Source: Steromphala cineraria (Eukaryota; Mollusca; Gastropoda; Trochida; Trochidae). From it: DNA of 64,000 nucleotides. Under the pieces are notes generated by a model. The model did not search any database. It was not told the DNA's origin and saw only the letters and a program-made list of their open reading frames with translations. Shown here piece after piece: positions 11,749 through 21,239 of this stretch. Every line of letters begins with the position of its first letter. Position 1 is the stretch's first letter. The position numbers and the translations under genes are program-made. Where the stretch lies: positions 9,931,724 to 9,995,723 of the forward strand of contig OU744736.1 of the NCBI GenBank assembly GCA_916613615.1, written 5' to 3'.

Positions 11749-12981
11749 TGCTTTCATAAAAATTCTTATTTGATGTTTATATCTTAAGCTGTTAGTATTT
11801 GTTCAGCAATTTGGGAGATTATCCCGTGCAATGCGGGAATCCATGCGATGTTCATATAAACTGTTGCAGTTTGTCAGTTTCAACCTATGAAGATATGGGA
11901 TGTCATAAGATGAAAAATAGGTTGATATAAAAAGTGACAATGTCTTTATATAATAAGATGATAATAAGAGCATTTATATAGTATAAAATACATTTGTTTT
12001 TGAAAACTTCTTTTGAAGTGTATTTATGTCTTTAGGTAATAGTACTTGTTCAGAAATTTGGGAGATTACCCCGTACAGTGTGGGAACCCGTGTGATATGT
12101 TCATATAAACTGTTGTTGCAGTTTGTCTATTTCAACATATTAAGTTATGGGGTGTCATGCGGAAAAAAAAGGTTGATATAAAAAATGACAATGTCTTTAA
12201 AATACATTTTTTTTTTTAAAACTTCTTATTCAGTGTATATGTCTTTAAGTGATAGTATTTGTTCAGCAATTTTGGGAGATTATCCCGTACAATGGGGGAA
12301 TCCATGCGCTATGTTCATATAAACTGTTGTTGCAGTTTGTCTATTTCAACATATTAAGTTATGGGGTGTCATGCGGGGAAAAAATAGGTTGATATAAAAA
12401 ATGACAATGTCTTTGAAATACATTTGTTTTTGTAAGACTTCTTATGAAGTGTATTTATGTCATTAAGTGATAGTATTTGTTTAGCAATTTTGGGAGATTA
12501 TCCCGTACAATGGGGGAATTCATGCGCTATGTTCATATAAACTGTTGTTGCAGTTTGTCTATTTCAACATATTAAGTTATGGGGTGTCATGCGGGGAAAA
12601 AATAGGTTGATATAAAAAATGACAATGTCTTTAAAATACATTTGTTTTTGTAAAACTTCTTATTCAGTGTATATGTCTTTAAGTGATAGTAGTTGTTCAG
12701 CTATTTTGGGAGATTATCCCGTACAATGGGGGAATCCATGCGCTATGTTCATATAAACTGTTGTTGCAGTTTGTCAATTTCAACATACTAAGTTATGGGA
12801 TGTCATAAGATAAAAAATAGCTTGATATAAAAAATGACAATGTCTTTAACACATTTGCTGTCATAAAAATTCTTATTTGATGTTTAGATCTTAAGCTGTT
12901 AGTATTTGTTCAGCAATTTGGGAGATTATCCCGTGCAATGCGGGAATCCATGAGCTATGTTCATATAAACTGTTGTTGCAG
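11749..12981. repeat. 217-bp family tandem array B, middle part
   Basis: Cores lie near 11853 (short-loop form AAACTGTTGCAGTTT), 12105, 12320, 12537, 12754 and 12964, spaced 210-217 bp after the first. The last core is cut inside its dyad (CAGTGTGG instead of CAGTTTG) where the next, unrelated segment begins. Confidence 0.92.
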
Positions 12982-13468
12982 TGTGGTTGCGCAAATGCTC
13001 ATGTATCTTCTCTGGGTCAAAAGTTTTCTTCTTTTTTATCTGTTTGGTGAACACTGAATCAAGGTTTGTTTTCGGCCTTTTCGGAAACGTCGGTTTGGTA
13101 ACAAGAGGGCCATCCTCCTTAGCTTGATTAATAAGATACATCATTTGATCATGATAGTTTAAATGTTCTTTCAAAACTGCTTGTTGTTTTGTTGTCCACT
13201 GAAATCCAGGATTTGGGATGTCTATTGCCTGTGCAAATCCAGTGTGTCCAGGGTTTCCAGCTCCTGTGTCTGACCGTAATGTTCCTAATTTTTCCATTTC
13301 TTGTGATAATCCAGTGTGTCCAGTGTTTCCAGCTCCTGTGGCCATACTGGAAGAAGGGAGAATCAGTGTATCGTTTTCCTTTGAATATTCCAAAAGTTTC
13401 TGATGAGAATCATTACACTCTTGAATTTCTTGTTCTAACTCAAAAGACGAAACACTTTCCTGTGACAT
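12926..13468 (-). CDS. Unrecognised 180-codon ORF inserted in the satellite array
   Basis: An uninterrupted frame from an ATG at 13,468 gives 180 residues. It is hydrophilic: an acidic, serine-rich N-terminus (SQESVSSFELEQEIQE), two related segments TGAGNTGHTG and TGAGNPGHTG, then a lysine-rich C-terminal half (PTFPKRPKTNLDSVFTKQIK, KKKTFDPEKIHEHL). I do not recognise the family. The last 18 or so codons (12,926-12,981) are read from a 217-family monomer, so the native C-terminus is lost or extended by repeat sequence. On its 5' side the segment ends at 13,547 with CTACTGCCCCTTTAA, a terminus resembling the TTAA element at 39,183-39,531. It is most likely a captured gene fragment, an exon or retrocopy piece, or a transposon cargo. 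A CTTCAG upstream of the frame could be an acceptor. Confidence 0.35.
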   Translation of the reverse strand: MSQESVSSFELEQEIQECNDSHQKLLEYSKENDTLILPSSSMATGAGNTGHTGLSQEMEKLGTLRSDTGAGNPGHTGFAQAIDIPNPGFQWTTKQQAVLKEHLNYHDQMMYLINQAKEDGPLVTKPTFPKRPKTNLDSVFTKQIKKKKTFDPEKIHEHLRNHTATTVYMNIAHGFPHCTG

Positions 13469-13547
13469 TTATCTGCACACGTCTGCTCTCCTTGACAGTC
13501 TGAAGAGAAATGCGTTGTGTGATTGTGGTATCTACTGCCCCTTTAAC

Positions 13548-14979
13548 CAGTGTTTTATTTACCCCTGCATCATGCGTCGATTACGCAGAAGTTTCCAATT
13601 TGACGCAGACAAATGACAGTGGATGCGTATGCATGACGCACAGACATTTTCAGCTGTACACTGACATATGATACTAAAATGTTTTAGACAGTTCAACAAG
13701 CCATATGTGGAAATTGACCCAAACATATTTTACATATATTAAGCATAACAGGTTCAATGAATTTTATGTATCAATAGAAAATGAAAACAAACCCGTGTGA
13801 AGATATTATAAAAACATTGCCCGACACTACGGTGACAGTAAACTTTCAATGTCAAATGAAACTGAACTTACAATGCGCAAGTATACAAAAATCTGATTAA
13901 AATTCTTTGACAAAAGCTGCCTATTTCTCATATTGGTATTTACTCTCTTATTTCTTGAACTGAAGCATCCTTATTTCCAATTTTCCTTTGAGTAGTTAAC
14001 TACGACATTGGAAACAGAAATCAAAGTGCCCGAATGACAGTCATCTCGTATGAGATTGAAGATTTCATTTTTATGTAGGTGAAGCAAGTGACAAAACTTC
14101 AAAATTTTATGACAATATGTTGTCAAATAATTGTTACCAGGTGCTTCTCAGCATTAAATGCAAAAAATGTGTCATTGTTTTCTAACTAAATATCTTGTAG
14201 GATGTAAAGAGACTTGTCACAGGGAAATAACAGTAACTCCAATAACCTGTCACCCCTGCACAATAATTGACCATTCTCCAACCACCAACTTGGAACTAGG
14301 TCAACACTTTGATTGACAGTTTCCTGTCTCATAGAAGTCAGCTTTTACTGACGAACACGTGTGTTATTTGTTTTGACTTATTCTTTATTTTAAATCCTTG
14401 ATTTGATTAATAAAGTCTTATCAGCTGCAATCTGAATGCATCTTTAAAAGTTTATGCCAAAATGAATTGTTTTTGTACAGATGGACTTTGTAAAGTTGTT
14501 TGTCTTGACTTCAATGCTGCATGGTGCTACTAATGTAGGTTTTGGGTATTATGCAAGAATAAAAGACAAACACAGTAAATGAAGAATGAAGAAAACAGTA
14601 AATAATGAATAATTATTCTTTTATAATTAATCCTTTTGAATCAAAAAGTTTTAAGACAATCTCTCCATTTTACAATCATACCTAGGAAATACATTTAGAA
14701 AATAAATCCAGTGGTTCTGCAAAAATAGAAAACCTATTGTGTACTTTTCTAGGTTTTTGTTGTTGATTTTTGCATATAAAGATAATTGTAATTAATAACA
14801 GCAAGGGATTTCATTATAAAGAAACAAATAATCATAACTGCGAAATAGATCATAAAGATATACGTTAATTCAAAATAAGATTTTGTGTGTCCTGACTCAT
14901 GTTGATGGATTTTGACTCACTAAATTTTGAGTCAGTGAGTCACTTGACTCAGAGTGGGCCATTTCTAGATAAAACACTG
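13548..14979. mobile_element. 1.4-kb element with CAGTGTTTTAT inverted ends (copy 2)
   Basis: Same termini and interior as 10,334-11,748, with scattered single-base differences and a small duplicated patch near its right end (TTTTGACTCACTAAATTTTG region). The sequence after it also matches the sequence after copy 1, so the pair arose largely by segmental duplication and not by two independent insertions. Confidence 0.75.
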
Positions 14980-16370
14980 TGCTTTCATAAAAATTCTTAT
15001 TTGATGTTTATATCTTAAGCTGTTAGTATTTGTTCAGCAATTTGGGAGATTATCCCGTGCAATGCGGGAATCAATGCGATGTTCATATAAACTGTTGCAG
15101 TTTATCAGTTTTAACCTATGAAGATATGGGATGTCATAAGATAAAAAAATAGGTTGATATAAAAAGTGACAATGTCTTTATATAATAAGATGATAATAAG
15201 AGCATTTATATAGTATAAAATACATTTGTTTTTGAAAACTTCTTTTGAAGTGTATTTATGTCTTTAGGTAATAGTACTTGTTCAGAAATTTTGGAGATTA
15301 CCCCATACAGTGTGGGAACCCGTGTGATATGTTCATATAAACTGTTGTTGCAGTTTGTCTATTTCAACATATTAAGTTATGGGGTGTCATGCGGGGGAAA
15401 AATAGGTTGATATAAAAAATGACAATGTCTTTAAAATACATTTGTTTTTGTAAAACTTCTTATTCAGTGTATATGTCTTTAAGTGATAGTAGTTGTTCAG
15501 CTATTTTGGGAGATTATCCCGTACAATGGGGGAATCCATGCGCTATGTTCATATAAACTGTTGTTGCAGTTTGTCAATTTCAACATACTAAGTTATGGGA
15601 TGTCATAAGATAAAAAATAGCTTGATATAAAAAATGACAATGTCTTTAACACATTTGCTGTCATAAAAATTCTTATTTGATGTTTAGATCTTAAGCTGTT
15701 AGTATTTGTTCAGCAATTTGGGAGATTATCCCGTGCAATACGGGAATCCATGCGCTATGTTCATATAAACTGTTGTTGCAGTTTGTCAATTTCAACATAC
15801 TAAGTTACGGGATGTCATAAGATAAAAAATAGCTTGATATAAAAAATGACAATGTCTTTAACACATTTGCTGTCATAAAAATTCTTATTTGATGTTTATA
15901 TCTTAAACTGTTAGTATTTGTTCAGCAATTTGGGAGATTATCCCGTACAATGCGGGAATCCATGCGATGTTCATATAAACTGTTGTTGCAGTTTGTCAAT
16001 TTCAACATATCAAGATATGGGATGTCATAAGATAAAAAATAGGTTGAAAAAAAAATGTCAATGTCAATGTCAAAATTTTTCCTAAGACTTCTTATGAAGT
16101 GTATTTATGTCTTTAAGTGATAGTATTTGTTCAGCAATTTTGGGAGATTATCCCGTACAATGGGGGAATCTATGCGCTATGTTCATATAAACTGTTGTTG
16201 CAGTTTGTCTATTTCAACTTATCAAAATATGTGATGGCTTCTCTTACAATTCATTGATGAATTTTCTCCATCTTTTACTTATTCTTTCAGTCCTGGGTGT
16301 GAACCCATACAATGGGGAAATCCATGTGTAGTGTTCTGTAAACTGTTGTTGCAGTTTGTTTATTTGACTT
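14980..16370. repeat. 217-bp family tandem array B, last part
   Basis: Cores occur near 15086 (short-loop form), 15327, 15554, 15764, 15978, 16188 and 16335, mostly 210-227 bp apart. The first part duplicates 11,749-12,190. Toward the right the intermonomer sequence degrades and a poly-A-rich tract with ATGTCA repeats appears near 16,050. Confidence 0.9.
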
Positions 16371-16699
16371 AAACAGGAAATAGATTAAACAATACATAGC
16401 ATGTGGGAATTTCTGTGAAGCAAGTAATTTTCTGACTTTAAAATAAGCCATTGCCCTTATATCAACATTAACCTTCCAAGTTTTGATGGGCCATATTTTC
16501 ACCCAAAGTGCAAGATGGCCCCATGGCCCCTGCCTTTTCCAATTTCTGCACTCCGATGGCTCAGTCCCTTTCTTTCATTTTGTCTTTGCAGCAATAATTT
16601 TCTTTGAATTGCTGTTGAATTTTCTTGAAGATAACAAGAATCTTTATTTGCTTGGATAGGTTCATTGACATGTTTGCTTCTCAATTAATTCCGTAATTA

Positions 16700-16830
16700 A
16701 CATCTTTGACTGATGCTCTCACTCCAGCAAGGTTGGGGACAGGTTTAGAACAGTGGGGGAATCCGTGGGATATATCTATGTGAACTGTAGTTACAGTTTA
16801 TGTTTGTCTAACTCAAGCAAGTGTCATTGT
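16700..16830. repeat. Outlying diverged 217-family monomer
   Basis: GACTGATGCTCTCACTCCAG, GGGGGAATCCGTGGGATAT and GAACTGTAGTTACAGTTTA keep the monomer order. The dyad is intact although both loop and arm bases differ. The following 16,831-17,442 is AT-rich and I see nothing in it. Confidence 0.7.
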
Positions 16831-17442
16831 CGTGGATGATATCTCTGATATAGCTTTGGTAAGATTTTCTTCAAAAACCCTTCACAAATGTGTCCTATGC
16901 ATTATCAATGGACTACAAGCGGCTGTTATCTTTTTAAAACATGTATGTGTTGTCATAAAAAAATAAGCAGTGTTAAATAGAATTGAAGATTAAGAGTGGG
17001 TGACAGGAGGTTCTTATCAAAGAAAGTAGACAGGATATGATATTTCCTTTGCATTTTATACCATTGAAAGTGTAAAATTATTAAATTAATATATTCAGAG
17101 CCATCAACAAATCCAAGACGACATATTTCTAAAACAAAAGTTAACCTGCAGGAATAATTTTCTCAAAACATAGAAATGCAAAAAAGTTTTTACTTAATTG
17201 TGTGCTTGTTTTTGTATTTGTCCATGTTAATGATCTGTTAAGTATTTAGCACACTGTCATTTGTCATAATTGTTCTTGTTTTATATTTGAATAATCAAAT
17301 CTTTTATTCGAATTTGTATGTGACATGCAGAGATTTTCTGTATAACGACCTCTGTATAATGCAAACACAAAATATCTAAAACTGAGTTTATATATGTATG
17401 TTTAATGCATAACAAACAAACCTGTTTAACTCTCTCACTGAG

Positions 17443-18367
17443 TAGGGGTGAAACGGTACGCTTGAGGTTCGGTTCGGTACGTATTGCGGTACAGAACCCT
17501 CGGTTCGGTACAATTTCGGTTCGGTACAAAAGTTACAAAACCAAGAATGAATTGAAGCTAAAAGCACAACAAATCACATGTTCTCCTTGAAAATAGAGTT
17601 TTATTGAATGCAAATATAATAATAAGAATGTAAATAAATATCTACTTTCGTTTTATCCCCCTTTCCATCTAAACCTAGACCGAAACCTCTGTCGCCGAAT
17701 GCTGTATCCTCGCATATCGAGCCGCATACTAACTATCCAGTGGGGTTGCAGGTAGAGCCTATCAACCTAATCTAAACCATGCTTTCGTTTGAGATGCGTG
17801 TTGAGATTGGATGTGTTGCCGTGTTAATAACACAACTTGCAAATAACCTTATCACTGCTAAGCTGTCCCTCTTGAAAGCCAAACGACTTCCAAACTGTTG
17901 AACGATAGGATTTTGGTGCGTCTTTAATTTGTATTTTAGACCGCTCATCGTCGGTGATGTCCGTCGCCATTTTGGTACCTTCGAACGAGATCTCACGATA
18001 TCAAGTCATTCAAACACTTTCGTTTATATTAGGCAATCACGAAGTCATTCACACACTATCGTTTGTAGGGAATTAAAGGTCCTATTTGATTGATCCGAAT
18101 GAACTGTAATCAAAATGGCGACAGGTAGATTGTGCATGCTTTGTATCCTCAGACGATTTATGATAATAGATTCATTACGATTTTCGATCACTCACTTTTG
18201 TAAACAAAACTTATTGCATTTGAAATTTTGACTTTGTAGGAAATAATTACTTTATTAAAGTATGCATTTGGTATACGTACGGAAAATTCACGTTGATGTA
18301 CCGTGTACCGAACCTAAAGCAAAATACCGCGGTTCAACTACAGTAGTTGTGAACCGTTTCACCCTTA
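17443..18367 (-). mobile_element. Degenerate hAT transposon with 8-bp target duplication
   Basis: The element is bounded by TCACTGAG on both sides (17,435-17,442 and 18,368-18,375), the 8-bp duplication expected of hAT. Ends are TAGGGGTGAAACGGTA and, inversely, TAAGGGTGAAACGGTT. Subterminal GGTTCGGTACG-like motifs repeat near both ends. The interior codes on the minus strand for a BED-type zinc finger remnant (next entry). At 925 bp it lacks a full transposase and must be non-autonomous. Confidence 0.9.
17773..17970 (-). pseudogene. BED zinc-finger N-terminus of a hAT (ZBED-type) transposase, broken
   Basis: From an ATG at 17,968-17,970 the minus strand reads MATDITDDERSKIQ, then STVWKSFGFQEGQLSSDKVI, then CKLC, an in-frame TAA (plus-strand 17,824-17,826), HGNTSNLNTHLKRKHG and a stop. 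The W-x2-F, C-x2-C and H-x4-H pattern (NLNTHLKRKH) is that of BED fingers, which bind transposon ends in hAT transposases and in domesticated ZBED proteins. The catalytic domain is absent. The in-frame stop between the cysteine and histidine pairs makes this a dead copy. Position inside matching hAT ends supports the call. Confidence 0.8.
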
Positions 18368-18699
18368 TCACTGAGCTGCCTTAGTGAGGAGAGAATGTCA
18401 ATGTTATGAAAGAAGTGGTGCTTTCTTTTGTATAATCTTGTTTGCAATTTTAAGCAGTTTGACATGAACTTTTTAAGTGATAATTAGTGGGGGATCTCTG
18501 TCTCTGCTTGAGCATCAATCCAATGTTTTATATGTTCTTACAACTACCTGTTTTTGTTCAGTATTGTAAGTCATGAAAAGCCAAAGCAGTTGATTGTCAC
18601 AGAACATTTTTGATTATTGTTATAACATAAGTTTTGCTGCCGTGTGGTTACATGTAAAATTGAAGAAATAAAAATAAATGGATTCACAACTTCTTTATT

Positions 18700-18757
18700 G
18701 CAAAGGGATGTGACGTTTCGGTGTAAGTAACTCCACTGAAACGTCACATCTTTTTGC
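18700..18757. repeat. 24-bp-arm hairpin with only G-U type mismatches
   Basis: The left arm GCAAAGGGATGTGACGTTTC continues to GGTG (18,700-18,723). The right arm runs CACTGAAACGTCACATCTTT to TTGC (18,734-18,757). They pair over 24 positions with a 10-nt loop. The three non-Watson-Crick positions are all G opposite T, so an RNA from the plus strand would pair throughout. Confidence 0.65.
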
Positions 18758-19022
18758 AAAATGTTTCTATTCATATAAAAAAGTATGTGTTGATGATTTG
18801 AATGACTTGCCATTGCATCAATCCAGGTTTTGTTTAAACTTTAGTTATTTTAGAATGCAGAAAGGGTTAATCAATGTCAATGTATCCATTAAATCAATCC
18901 AGTGTACCGCATTGATTTTTCCAAATAAAAAATTCTATTTTCTATATCATGTGTTGTTGTATCTTTTACCTTTTACAAGATATCAAGATGAATCTCAATC
19001 TTCAGAAGAGCATTGAGTCAGA

Positions 19023-19200
19023 CTTCCTACTAGGGATGTCGTGATACACGGATGCATCATTGTTGGACTTCACTATACGATACACAATAACACCGCTTAT
19101 GGCTGAAATATTGGCCAAGCAGCGTAAAACAATAACTCACTCAGGATGCACAATACAGTCAACTATATCGTGATACAAATTGTGGTGACTATCTAATCAG
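19023..19200. mobile_element. CGTGATAC-type element fragment carrying a SINE-tail module
   Basis: GGGATGTCGTGATACACGGA at the left and TATCGTGATACAAATTG at the right recall the GATAC-rich element at 4807-5066. Between them sits the ATTGGCCAAGCAGCGTAAAA module with CTCACTCA tail also seen at 9837-9896. It is probably a nested pair of short elements. Between 18,368 and 19,022 there is otherwise only the hairpin at 18,700. Confidence 0.45.
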
Positions 19201-19342
19201 GATCTCCAGATTTGGTTAAAATCCTTGATATCCTTTCATGTTATAAGTAAAAGAAATAAGCCACTCGTGGAAATACAAACTTTCTACCTCACTCAATGAA
19301 ATAAATATGGTACTAGTCAAGAAAACACAGATTTTCTTTTTA

Positions 19343-20374
19343 TTATACCCCCGCCTTACAGCGTAAGAGGGGGTATATAGCGTTCATTATTTCTGTTCGT
19401 CAGTCCGTCCGTCCCAAAACTTTGTGCGGAGCAGATCTCGAAAACTATGCATGCTAGTTTCATCAAACTTCATACACATGTCAACCATGATCCCTAGTTG
19501 TGCCTTTTGAGGGTTAGACCAACAAATTATTTTTATTTTTTGCAGTTTTCCATGGAAACATGACTAAAACAGTGACTCTATGACCATGTCTTTTGCCCAG
19601 AGCATATCTCAAAAACTATTCATGCTAGCTTCACCAAACTTCATACACTTATCAACCAAGATCCCTACATGTACCTTTTGAAGGTAAGACCAACAAATTA
19701 TTAATTTTTTGTGCGGTTTCCATGGAAACAAGACTTAAACAGTGACTCTATGACCAAGTCCTCATCCAGAGCATATCTCCTAAATGCTAGCTTCACCAAA
19801 CTTCATACACTTATGACCCATGATCCATAGATGTGCTTTTTGAAGGTTAGACCAACAAATTATTTTCATTTTTTGCAGTTTCCATGGATATATGACTAAA
19901 AATGGATTCCATGATAAATTACTTTGTCCTGAACATATTTCCTAAAATATACATCTCAGCTTCACCAAATTTGCTACATATGTCAATCGTGATTGCTGGA
20001 TATGCCTTGTGAGAGTTAAACAATATATATATGGATTTTCTTCTCTGTGGTTTCTTTGGAAAACATAACTTACAAAGTGACTCAACAAAAATAATTTTGT
20101 CCTCAGTGCATCTCGTAGAATATTCATGATAACTACCTCAAATTTGAAACAAAGATCAACCATTATCTCTAGATGTACCCTTTTAATTGTAAAACCTGTT
20201 AATGAATTTGGTATTGGGGTTTCAGTGGAAAGAAGACTTATACAATGACTTACTGTATACTCAACTATCATACACCTTTAACCAATGTTGATCAGTGTTA
20301 CTATTTGAAATTCTTTGAACAAAGTGGGGAGCGGGGGTATGTGAGCTTTGCTCGCTTCTTCACTTGTTATATGA
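19343..20374 (+). mobile_element. TATACCCCCGCC-type repeat element with internal ~170-bp repeats (copy 1)
   Basis: It starts TATACCCCCGCCTTACAGCG followed by AGGGGGTATATAG (a terminal hairpin) and a GTCAGTCCGTCCGTCC stretch, and ends with GGGAGCGGGGGTATGTGAGC and TTTGCTCGCTTC. Inside, ATGCTAGCTTCACCAAACTT, CCAACAAATTATT and TTTCCATGGAAAC recur every ~165-175 bp, decaying to the right. A reverse-complement copy is at 37,595-38,768. No protein-coding frame. A non-autonomous rolling-circle origin is possible but not shown. Confidence 0.8.
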
Positions 20375-20667
20375 TGAAATCCTTCTAATTCATGTTGAGT
20401 GGCTGCTAAGTTGAGACGGGGGTAACAGTTTGACGTCATATGAGAATTCTATACATATTGTATTTTGAAGTACCTGTATGATGATATCCCTTCTACCTAT
20501 TATCCAGGAACCTTACCAAGACTCTACTGCAAAAACCTGATCGCTTTCTCAGATTTGCCTCAAATTGTATCTCCACTAAGTGACCAGGCAATGCAATCCA
20601 GCAGTGTGCTATATTCAAGGAACAAGGTACAAAGGGATTTAAAGGGGAATTTGCAAAAATATCAGCT
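20375..20667. other. Short interval without a recognised gene
   Basis: No exon-like frame with splice sites was found. A 74-codon frame at 20,465-20,689 runs into the next repeat and is not supported. Confidence 0.5.
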
Positions 20668-21170
20668 TTTTAGCTCATTAGACCTGTAAGGCTTGATGGG
20701 CTTATGGCATACTATGGTGACCAGCAGACGGCAAGCCGGCCGAAAACAAAGTGCATATTTGTCTTCTTCTCCAGAAGCATAAGCCCTAGAAAGCTGAAAC
20801 TTTGTTTACAGACTCTTTGACTAGTAAGAATTATATACACAAAGAACTTAATTAAGCACCCCCTATTTTGTAAAATTAATTTTGGTGCTCTTGGACTATG
20901 TTGATTAATTTGGTGTATTGATCACTCCAGATATAATAATCGCTTTTTCATTGACTATTTAATTGAAGTAAAAATCGCCAATATGCACAAATAATGAAAA
21001 TATGAAGAAAACTGTGAGACTACTGAAATTTGGCCAAATATAACTATTGTCATATGGGAAAAGCTACACATAAATTTTTTATTTTTAGCTCATCAGGACT
21101 GAAAGTCCAGATGGGCTTGTGGCATGGCCCGTCGTCCGGCTTCCGTCCGGCGTCCGTCGTCCGTCCGTAA
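20668..21170 (+). mobile_element. AGCTCATC-type repeat heads
   Basis: Two heads are visible: TTTTTAGCTCATTAGACC with GATGGGCTTATGGCATAC near 20,668, and TTTTTAGCTCATCAGGACTG with CAGATGGGCTTGTGGCATGG near 21,087. The second is followed by a run of GTCCGTCCGTCCGTAAACTT. The second head leads directly into the 146-bp satellite. Related heads occur at 24,662 and about 30,911 and, inverted, at 59,611-60,178 and 61,138-61,206. About 35 bp around 20,835-20,870 (ACTTAATTAAGCACCCC) recurs inverted near 31,590. Confidence 0.75.
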
Positions 21171-21239
21171 ACTTTTGATAATTTCGACTTCTCCTCATGA
21201 ACCATACACATTAGAGAGCTGAAATTTTGTGTACAGGTA

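Noticed and set aside
1..16830. CRISPR array
   Set aside because: Repeat unit is ~217 bp with homologous, not unique, intervening sequence, and the genome is eukaryotic.
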